From assembly GCF_947387515.1 (NCBI RefSeq), contig NZ_CANDOB010000004.1, positions 62,001 through 126,000 of the forward strand: a stretch of 64,000 bases of DNA, written 5' to 3'. This stretch comes from Alkalihalobacillus sp. CinArs1. GTDB lineage: Bacteria; Bacillota; Bacilli; Bacillales; Guptibacillaceae. The stretch's first letter is position 1, and each line of letters starts with the position of its first letter. The notes under the pieces were generated by a model that was not told the DNA's origin, ran no database searches, and saw only the letters and a list, made by a program, of their open reading frames with translations. The position numbers were made by a program, and so were the translations under genes. This document shows, one piece after another, positions 59,290-64,000 of the stretch.

Positions 59290-59730
59290 ATGATTCGATT
59301 AGAAAAAGGCAACCTTCTTAAAAGTGATTGTACTGTTATTGCTCACCAATGTGATTGCTTCAATGCATTAGATGTCGGTATTGCAAAATCAGTGAAAGAA
59401 ACGTACCCTGAAGCAGCGAAAGCAGACGAAAACTTTCCATTTCCACCAAAAAAGAAGCTAGGTAAATGTTCGTTTGCTTTGAGTCATGATAATAAAAGAA
59501 TTATTGCTAATCTATACGGTCAATATAAACCAGCCGGTCTTCAAACCAACTACCCAGCCTGGTTGAAATCTTTTGAGAGTATGATTAAAGAATTAAAGCC
59601 CTTTGAAGAAAAAGGTTTTAAAATAAAAATCGGTTGTGGAATCGATAAAGACGATTTGATCAACGTAAAGAAATCACTAGAAAAGCTTTCTAAGAAATAC
59701 GAAAGACCAATCCATGTGTACTACTCTTAA
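59290..59730 (+). CDS. Macro-domain protein (ADP-ribose-binding/hydrolase type)
   Basis: A 146-residue protein with IRLEKGNLLKSDCTVIAHQCDC, followed by FNALDVGIAKSVKETYPEA and KIKIGCGID, the pattern of macro domains of the TARG1/Appr-1-p-processing kind. Such domains bind ADP-ribose and may remove it from proteins, DNA or metabolites. It is monocistronic with its own promoter and terminator; no ADP-ribosyltransferase is next to it. Confidence 0.82.
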   Translation: MIRLEKGNLLKSDCTVIAHQCDCFNALDVGIAKSVKETYPEAAKADENFPFPPKKKLGKCSFALSHDNKRIIANLYGQYKPAGLQTNYPAWLKSFESMIKELKPFEEKGFKIKIGCGIDKDDLINVKKSLEKLSKKYERPIHVYYS

Positions 59731-59736
59731 TCGCTA

Positions 59737-59762
59737 AGCCCCCAAGTTGGGGGCTTTTTTTT
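59737..59762 (+). terminator. Terminator after the macro-domain gene
   Basis: AGCCCCCAA / TTGGGGGCT inverted repeat followed by eight T. Confidence 0.93.
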
Positions 59763-59826
59763 GTGTGAAGAAAACATAGCATGTTGGTAAGATTGGCTTA
59801 TATTTGTAAAATAACCCCATTATTTG

Positions 59827-59851
59827 GTTTTGAAAAAGTCTACCGTGGAAT
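59827..59851 (+). promoter_or_regulatory. SigB-like promoter for the first gsiB-like gene
   Basis: GTTTTG - 13 nt - TGGAAT; moderate match. gsiB of B. subtilis is a classic SigB gene. Confidence 0.5.
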
Positions 59852-59902
59852 ACCACAACTGTAGCAAAAAAAGAAAAAAGTATCTTAAAGGAGGAAGAGA
59901 AC

Positions 59903-60271
59903 ATGGCAAATAACAATGAAAAGATGAGCAGAGAAGAAGCTGGTCGAAAAGGTGGAAACAAAACCGCGAGAGAACATAACAAAGAGTTTTACCAAGATAT
60001 CGGCCAAAAAGGTGGAGAAACAACTGCAAATGAACATGACAAAGAATTCTATCAAGAAATAGGAGAAAAAGGTGGAAACAAAACAGCAAGAGAACACGAT
60101 AAGGAATTCTACGAAGAGATCGGCGAAAAGGGCGGAAACAAAACTGCACGTGAACACGATAAAGAGTTTTATCAGGAGATAGGAGAAAAAGGCGGAGAGC
60201 AAACGTCTAAGAATCATGATAAAGAGTTCTATAAGGAAATAGGAAAAAAAGGTGGAAATCAGAACAAATAA
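59903..60271 (+). CDS. gsiB: GsiB-like stress protein, copy 1 (five repeat units)
   Basis: A 122-residue hydrophilic protein made of 20-residue repeats of the form KGGNKTAREHDKEFYQEIGE, preceded by KMSREEAGRKGG. Six KGG and five EFY occurrences are visible. This is the KGG-repeat/LEA-like family of B. subtilis GsiB and fungal Con-10, thought to protect against drying and other stress. AAGGAGGAAGAG precedes ATG. A second, shorter copy follows in the same direction. Confidence 0.95.
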   Translation: MANNNEKMSREEAGRKGGNKTAREHNKEFYQDIGQKGGETTANEHDKEFYQEIGEKGGNKTAREHDKEFYEEIGEKGGNKTAREHDKEFYQEIGEKGGEQTSKNHDKEFYKEIGKKGGNQNK

Positions 60272-60640
60272 AAAAAGAGCGGTTTGGGCCCGCTCTCTCT
60301 AAATGATACTTCACATAGAGTGTACCAAATTTATGAAAAACAGTAAAATACGTAAATTGAGTGAGATATAAACACACATTCTAAAGGAGGATTTTCAAAT
60401 GGCTGATAATAACAATAACAAGATGAGTAGAGAAGAAGCAGGGCGTAAAGGCGGAAATAAGACTGCTAGGGAGCACGACAAAGAATTCTACGAAGAAATT
60501 GGTGAAAAAGGCGGAAACAAAACAGCGCGTGAGCATGATAAAGAGTTTTATCAAGAAATAGGAGAAAAAGGCGGAGAGCAAACATCTAAGAATCATGACA
60601 AAGAATTTTACGAAGAGATTGGAAAAAAAGGCGGTAAAAA
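59950..60640 (+). repeat. 60-nt tandem coding repeats in two gsiB-like genes
   Basis: About five 60-nt units in the first gene and three in the second, each coding for 20 residues and differing mainly at third codon positions. The genes are separated by 127 nt of unrelated DNA. The pattern suggests gene duplication followed by change of unit number. Confidence 0.85.
60277..60300 (+). terminator. Terminator between the two gsiB-like genes
   Basis: GAGCGG / CCGCTC stem, 7-nt loop, followed by TCTCT rather than a pure T-run; weak to moderate. Confidence 0.65.
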
Positions 60641-60668
60641 TAGCGGAAACGGCAGCAACAGTAATTGA
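60399..60668 (+). CDS. GsiB-like stress protein, copy 2 (three repeat units)
   Basis: An 89-residue KGG-repeat protein nearly identical in unit sequence to the first copy but with two fewer units, ending in a Gly/Asn/Ser-rich tail. Same N-terminus (MSREEAGRKGG) after a poly-Asn start. AAAGGAGGA lies 8-9 nt before ATG. No convincing SigB promoter was found in its own 127-nt leader, so regulation may differ from copy 1. Confidence 0.94.
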   Translation: MADNNNNKMSREEAGRKGGNKTAREHDKEFYEEIGEKGGNKTAREHDKEFYQEIGEKGGEQTSKNHDKEFYEEIGKKGGKNSGNGSNSN

Positions 60669-60676
60669 TCGGTACG

Positions 60677-60708
60677 AAGAGCGGAGAAGCCTCCGCTCTT
60701 TTTTTTTA
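60677..60708 (+). terminator. Terminator after second gsiB-like gene
   Basis: AAGAGCGGAG / CTCCGCTCTT stem, 4-nt loop, nine T. Confidence 0.94.
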
Positions 60709-60726
60709 TGGACTTAAACAAAATTA

Positions 60727-60749
60727 AAACCCCTTCTATTGAAAGGGGC
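60727..60749 (-). terminator. Terminator after the DUF2188 gene
   Basis: Minus strand CCCCTTT / AAGGGG stem followed by TTTTAATTTT. Confidence 0.82.
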
Positions 60750-60760
60750 TAGAGTAGTTA

Positions 60761-60958
60761 TTAAAATTTACGCTCTTCCTCGACTTCATGCTGATCATTC
60801 AAGATCAATACTTTACTAGGAGTATCTTCCTTTGCAAGTTCCTCTGCCTTCTCAACAGCATCTGAACGCATTTTATATAAATCTGTAGGTGCAATATCTT
60901 CCACCTTAACATACCAGCCTGTTACATCTTTGTTTGGTGCTACTGTGAATTCTTTCAT
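60761..60958 (-). CDS. DUF2188 domain-containing protein
   Basis: A 65-residue protein: FTVAPNKDVTGWYVKVED followed by DAVEKAEELAKEDTPSKVLIL matches the small DUF2188 family, which often occurs beside stress genes. AAAGGAGGAAC precedes ATG. A SigB-like promoter at 60996-61021 drives it. Function unknown. Confidence 0.85.
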   Translation of the reverse strand: MKEFTVAPNKDVTGWYVKVEDIAPTDLYKMRSDAVEKAEELAKEDTPSKVLILNDQHEVEEERKF

Positions 60959-60995
60959 GATTTTGTTCCTCCTTTAGTTGGTGTATATGTACTTC

Positions 60996-61021
60996 TTTCC
61001 CAACAAGATGGAAGCTAAAAC
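60996..61021 (-). promoter_or_regulatory. SigB-like promoter for the DUF2188 gene
   Basis: Minus strand GTTTTA - 14 nt - GGGAAA. Confidence 0.65.
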
Positions 61022-61046
61022 CTGCCTAAAACGATTCAGAAAAAAT

Positions 61047-61070
61047 AAAAAACCAGCGGTCCGCTGGTTT
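61047..61070 (-). terminator. Terminator after the 38-residue membrane protein
   Basis: AAACCAGCGG / CCGCTGGTTT stem with a T-run on the minus strand; touches the stop codon. Confidence 0.88.
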
Positions 61071-61185
61071 ATTGAGGTCTTGTTGTGATATAGAAACCGA
61101 CGATAAAAGCGATAGGTACAGCCCACACCATAAATGCAAGCGCCCATACAGTAAAACGGTTCCATTCTTTTCCTTTTGCAGTCAA
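61069..61185 (-). CDS. Small single-pass membrane protein (38 residues)
   Basis: TTG at 61185 is 7-8 nt after GTGGAGGG and the frame ends at TAA just inside the terminator. The product starts MTAKGKEWNRFTVWALAFMV and continues with one hydrophobic helix (about 12-33) and a TTRPQ tail. An extended -10 (TGTTATAAT) lies at 61217-61225. Other frames over this DNA lack a ribosome site. Family not recognised. Confidence 0.7.
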   Translation of the reverse strand: MTAKGKEWNRFTVWALAFMVWAVPIAFIVGFYITTRPQ

Positions 61186-61270
61186 GGCACACCCTCCACA
61201 TTCTAAGTTTACTTCCATTATAACATGGACATACCTAAATTATGTGGAAACATTAAAAATTAGTCGAATG

Positions 61271-61633
61271 TTAGGTGATCATTCGAAACGTCAGCGGGTA
61301 CCGATAATCTTCGCCCTGATTCGATTTTACTGAAGCGATGATAATAAAAACAAGTTGGACGATAAAAACTGCAGGTAGAAGGATGAATCCGATTAAGACG
61401 AGCGTGAGTATTCCTGCGATGATGCCGTAGATGGTCATGCAAATTTGGAAATTCAATGCTTCTTTTGCTTGCTCATTAATAAAAGGATGAACATCCTTCT
61501 TTAGTGACCAAATGATTAATGGAGCAATGATGTTACCAAACGGAATTAAATAGCCTGATAGTGCAGAAAGATGCGCAAACATAGCCCATGAACGCGTTTC
61601 GTCATCGGGGGTTTGAATGTTCTTTTCTTCCAT
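61271..61633 (-). CDS. DUF4870 domain-containing membrane protein
   Basis: A 120-residue protein with three hydrophobic segments (about 25-45, 60-85, 88-103) and the DUF4870 signature WAMFAHLSALSGYLIPFGNI, FINEQAKEALNFQI. Function unknown; family is common in Bacillaceae. AGGAGGTA precedes ATG. Confidence 0.88.
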   Translation of the reverse strand: MEEKNIQTPDDETRSWAMFAHLSALSGYLIPFGNIIAPLIIWSLKKDVHPFINEQAKEALNFQICMTIYGIIAGILTLVLIGFILLPAVFIVQLVFIIIASVKSNQGEDYRYPLTFRMIT

Positions 61634-61713
61634 GAAGTACCTCCTTCATAACCGTCTATATACAAGGTATTATTAAGGCTTCTTAGATATTCTTTGCGAT
61701 TTGTTCCCAACGA

Positions 61714-61743
61714 AAAAAAGGAACCTGTCGCTGGCTCCTTCTA
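61714..61743 (-). terminator. Terminator after the 115-residue hypothetical gene
   Basis: Minus strand AAGGAGCC / GGTTCCTT stem (one G-T pair), 7-nt loop and seven T. Confidence 0.82.
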
Positions 61744-62088
61744 GTTGGAATTATAAGTAATCACGTAATGTGCTCTCTCTGTCGTTATTTTTAGCTCATT
61801 TGCTGAACGATCGATTTCTTTTAAATCTTCTAATTGTACTTCATAGTTAGCGTCTGGAAGGGAAACGGGATTTTTTTCAGATATGATCTTACCTTTTCCC
61901 TCTAGTTGTAGGAGGGAAGAAGGCGTGTAATTATCGATCGTTTCCTCTCTGTGAAACAAAGAAATGCGATCTAATACCATGATTACCTTATCCAAGTCTT
62001 CATTCTCTTGTTTTTGAATGATAAGATGTCCGCCAACCCAATCGTTTAAGGTTTCTTGTATACGAGATACCATTTCAGTAGTTTCCAT
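61741..62088 (-). CDS. Hypothetical soluble protein (115 residues)
   Basis: ATG 62088 follows GAGGTGA; the longer frame to 62310 would run into mnmH and lacks a site. The sequence begins METTEMVSRIQETLNDWVGG and is acidic, beta-rich in the C-terminal half, without membrane segments. A SigB-like promoter lies at 62110-62134. I do not recognise the family. Confidence 0.75.
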   Translation of the reverse strand: METTEMVSRIQETLNDWVGGHLIIQKQENEDLDKVIMVLDRISLFHREETIDNYTPSSLLQLEGKGKIISEKNPVSLPDANYEVQLEDLKEIDRSANELKITTERAHYVITYNSN

Positions 62089-62109
62089 ATTTTTCACCTC
62101 AATATAAAC

Positions 62110-62134
62110 TTCCCCGAATTTAAGGTACATAAAC
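62110..62134 (-). promoter_or_regulatory. SigB-like promoter for the 115-residue hypothetical gene
   Basis: Minus strand GTTTAT - 13 nt - GGGGAA, 22 nt before the ATG. Confidence 0.6.
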
Positions 62135-62161
62135 AAGGGTTTAAAAGGTTTAAGTCTAGAA

Positions 62162-62170
62162 TGATATAAT
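62162..62170 (+). promoter_or_regulatory. Extended -10 promoter of mnmH
   Basis: TGATATAAT, 34 nt before the ATG; no good -35. Confidence 0.5.
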
Positions 62171-62203
62171 GAGCTAATAATGAGATACAAAGGATGAGTC
62201 GTT

Positions 62204-63265
62204 ATGAGAACTATTTCGATAGATGAATGTTTCGATAGAAAATTACCGATCATAGATGTTCGAACCCCAGCCGAATTCGAGCAGTTCCACATTCCAGGAG
62301 CAGTTAACATGCCGATCTTTTCAAACGAAGAAAGAGAGTTAGTTGGAACAACTTACAAACAACAAGGCACAGAAGCAGCGAAGGATTTAGGGATCTCGCT
62401 TGTGTCTCCATCTCTTCCCGATTTTTATCAGAAGGCAAAAGTTCTATCAAAAGGACAGGAGTTTGTCGTTTACTGTTGGAGAGGTGGTATGAGGAGTAGA
62501 AGCCTTGCTGTGATTTTTGAGATGATGGGGCTGCCATGTCGTCAACTTGTTGGTGGCATTCGGTCATATCGTCAAAATGTCATGAGAATACTTGAAAGCC
62601 ATGCTAAAAAAAACGTATCTTTTCTTATAGTGGAAGGGTTTACTGGGACATCTAAGACAGACATTTTACATTATTTAAAAAACAAAGGCTACCCAGTCAT
62701 TGATCTTGAAGGCTTAGCTGCACATAAAGGATCAGTTTTCGGAAGAGTGAATTTACCTGAAAGAAGTCAAAAGGAGTTTGAAGCGAAGCTTTCTCATCGG
62801 TTAAATGAAATAGGGGAGACAGATTATTATGTAATTGAGTCTGAAAGTAAGCGACTTGGGAACATTATCGTTCCGGACTTTATCTTTGAGGGCAAACAAA
62901 AAGGGACGCGCATACATGTTCACGCCCCGCTTTCTTATCGAATAAAAACCATTTTAGATACATATCATCCCGAACAGAATAGAGAGAAAATAGTAAAGGG
63001 CATCCAAAGAATCGAGAAACGTCTGCCAGATAATGAACGACGTTATATATCCCTCGCACTTGAGGAAGAGAACTATGAAGCAGTCGTCGAAAGCCTTCTG
63101 GTGAATTATTACGATCCTAGGTACACCTACAAGGCGACAGAGAATGTGGGTGAGGTTATAAAAGTTCACTATGAGTCTCTTGATGAAGGATGCCAACTTG
63201 TCCAGAATGAAGTGGAGCGTCTAGTGTCTAAGCTTCGATTAGAAGGCGAGAAAGTTTCGCTTTAA
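62204..63265 (+). CDS. mnmH: tRNA 2-selenouridine synthase MnmH (SelU/YbbB)
   Basis: A 353-residue protein: rhodanese domain (1-120) with the active Cys in VVYCWRGGMRSRS and the N-terminal IIDVRTPAEFEQFHIPGA, then a P-loop domain (about 135-350) with VEGFTGTSKTDIL. It exchanges sulfur for selenium (via geranylation) on the wobble uridine of certain tRNAs using selenophosphate. The P-loop has Ser where the family and Walker A consensus have Gly (GxxxxGKT). Its 3' end overlaps the convergent gene by 38 nt. No selD is in the window. Confidence 0.9.
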   Translation: MRTISIDECFDRKLPIIDVRTPAEFEQFHIPGAVNMPIFSNEERELVGTTYKQQGTEAAKDLGISLVSPSLPDFYQKAKVLSKGQEFVVYCWRGGMRSRSLAVIFEMMGLPCRQLVGGIRSYRQNVMRILESHAKKNVSFLIVEGFTGTSKTDILHYLKNKGYPVIDLEGLAAHKGSVFGRVNLPERSQKEFEAKLSHRLNEIGETDYYVIESESKRLGNIIVPDFIFEGKQKGTRIHVHAPLSYRIKTILDTYHPEQNREKIVKGIQRIEKRLPDNERRYISLALEEENYEAVVESLLVNYYDPRYTYKATENVGEVIKVHYESLDEGCQLVQNEVERLVSKLRLEGEKVSL

Positions 63266-63692
63266 TTGATTTTCTCTGCTCTTTGCCCGGTTCATTATTG
63301 TATTGTTCAATTAAATCATCGATCCGTTTGAAGTACAGGTGGCTGATCCACGCTACATAGTTCTTGTAGATAGAAGAGGTTAGGAATTTCACTAGCATGT
63401 TATCTTCTGGGCCAAAATAATACGTTTTATCATCGAAAAAAGTAGAAAATCGACTGAACGAAAGCTTTGTATAAGAGTTGTCCAAATCATAGCGGAATTT
63501 GTTCAACACATCAGGAATTAAACGAATGGCAAAGACATCATCGTTATCAAACATTTCTTTAGGAGTAGGTAGGATAAGGTACGGGTAATCACAGTCATCC
63601 AGGGCAATGAAGAAATCATTAGGTGATTCATGACAGGTAGGCACGCGCTTGACGGTCGTTTCAACTATCAATTGATAGACTGAATCATTCAT
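63228..63692 (-). CDS. Hypothetical protein (154 residues)
   Basis: ATG 63692 follows AGGGAGG by 8 nt. The product starts MNDSVYQLIVETTVKRVPTC and has CHESPNDFFIALDDCDYPYLI, LKFSRFSTFF-like aromatic-rich segments and a basic C-terminus; soluble, no known motif. It converges on mnmH with overlapping 3' ends and no terminator between them. Function unknown. Confidence 0.8.
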   Translation of the reverse strand: MNDSVYQLIVETTVKRVPTCHESPNDFFIALDDCDYPYLILPTPKEMFDNDDVFAIRLIPDVLNKFRYDLDNSYTKLSFSRFSTFFDDKTYYFGPEDNMLVKFLTSSIYKNYVAWISHLYFKRIDDLIEQYNNEPGKEQRKSIKAKLSRLLIEA

Positions 63693-63830
63693 TGGTATTC
63701 CTCCCTTTATAATCTATCACCATTGTTGCCAGACTAGTAAACTTGTATACCCTTTGTCGAAAAGTAGTTTAATACAATCTATTATCCAACCCTCAAAAAA
63801 ATTCCTTTATTTCAAATATTACATTTTTTT

Positions 63831-63860
63831 AGCCGCGATACAATTATCGCGGCTTTGTTT
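63831..63860 (+). terminator. Plus-strand terminator far downstream of mnmH
   Basis: AGCCGCGATA / TATCGCGGCT perfect 10-bp stem, CAAT loop, then TTTGTTT. It would end mnmH transcripts after they run antisense across the convergent gene. Confidence 0.8.
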
Positions 63861-63889
63861 ATAAGAACAGATTAGAAAATGCATAACAC

Positions 63890-63918
63890 TTGAAAGTCAA
63901 AGATAGTCAGATTATAAT
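63890..63918 (+). promoter_or_regulatory. SigA promoter of a gene beyond the right edge
   Basis: TTGAAA - 17 nt - TATAAT, embedded between two CtsR boxes. Confidence 0.8.
63895..63911 (+). promoter_or_regulatory. CtsR box 1
   Basis: AGTCAAA-GAT-AGTCAGA, one mismatch from the CtsR heptad direct repeat (RGTCAAA N3 RGTCAAA); overlaps the -35 and spacer. Confidence 0.7.
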
Positions 63919-63928
63919 ATGGTTACAA

Positions 63929-63945
63929 GGTCAAATATAGTCAAA
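63929..63945 (+). promoter_or_regulatory. CtsR box 2 (perfect)
   Basis: GGTCAAA-TAT-AGTCAAA, exact CtsR consensus, placed at about the transcription start; a further GTCAAA half-site follows directly. Confidence 0.85.
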
Positions 63946-64000
63946 GTCAAAACAAAATACATTGACCTTAACTAATACAAGTAACGCACTATTATATAAC

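Larger units (their letters stand above)
63693..64000. other. Right-edge intergenic stretch
   Basis: Holds the leader of the minus-strand hypothetical gene (63693-63740), A/T-rich DNA with no frame, a terminator hairpin (63831-63860), and a promoter with CtsR boxes (63890-63951) for a gene beyond the window. Confidence 0.75.

Noticed and set aside
59950-60640. Regular 60-nt repeats that could suggest a CRISPR array
   Set aside because: The repeats are contiguous, without spacers, and are in frame in the GsiB-like coding sequences.
60974-61201. 75-codon minus-strand frame over the small membrane protein
   Set aside because: No ribosome site, Cys/Arg-rich nonsense composition; the overlapping 38-codon frame has the proper signals.

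Overview
The window looks like a chromosomal segment of a low-to-mid G+C, endospore-forming Bacillaceae bacterium related to Bacillus but not B. subtilis itself. The reasons are the Gram-positive ribosome binding sites, the many TTG/GTG starts, the lipoproteins, the GsiB-type stress proteins, SigB-, CtsR-, FadR- and CcpA-type sites, and a gene order that, from memory, follows the B. subtilis hit-ecsABC / hmoB-pbpF-hemEHY-yhgD-yhgE / yhfI-lplJ-yhfL / yhfN region. No phage, IS element, CRISPR array, rRNA or tRNA was seen.

Layout. 0-3.7 kb: end of hit (partial), a PCYCGC lipoprotein and ecsABC. 3.7-8.5 kb: stress and envelope genes (ferritin-like, DJ-1/PfpI, DUF3243, lipid kinase, formate/nitrite channel, PRC-barrel, hmoB), several behind SigB-like promoters. 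8.6-18.9 kb: pbpF, the coproporphyrin-dependent haem genes hemE-hemH-hemY, an inserted LytS-type histidine kinase, a TetR regulator and YhgE, with a pair of matching palindromes upstream of yhgE. 19-22.5 kb: a three-gene osmoprotectant ABC transporter behind a SigB-like promoter and an orphan amino-acid ABC ATPase. 22.6-31.7 kb: alpha-glucosidase with a cre-like site, a GC-rich palindromic repeat, tkt, deoR-type regulator, yhfI-like hydrolase, lplJ and a FadR-box acyl-CoA ligase.

31.8-48.5 kb is the most interesting part: paaA-B-C-D, an EthD protein, paaG and a second enoyl-CoA hydratase; paaX; a PaaY-like gamma carbonic anhydrase; a nitronate-monooxygenase-type flavoprotein; a TrpXYZ-like ABC importer; then a hotdog thioesterase, a phenylalanine dehydrogenase and a full 2-oxoacid dehydrogenase complex (E1alpha, E1beta, E2, E3). 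Four promoter regions carry the same palindrome (CGTW-N5-WACG, identical spacing), tying paaA, paaX, the paaY/flavoprotein pair and the thioesterase-PheDH-dehydrogenase operon into one candidate regulon. My reading is a pathway from L-phenylalanine via phenylpyruvate directly to phenylacetyl-CoA, then ring epoxidation, needing no phenylacetate-CoA ligase. The individual families are known; this wiring is inferred.

48.5-64 kb: XRE-cupin regulator with azlCD, a zinc-ribbon protein, an M48 protease, YueI, a thioredoxin-like protein, DUF2254, a histidine phosphatase, a GNAT enzyme behind a leader terminator, cardiolipin synthase, DUF948, AIM24, a macro-domain protein, two GsiB-like proteins, several small stress-type proteins, mnmH, and at the right edge a promoter with CtsR operators for a gene outside the window.

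The start positions below were chosen by ribosome binding site spacing and often differ from the longest open frame.
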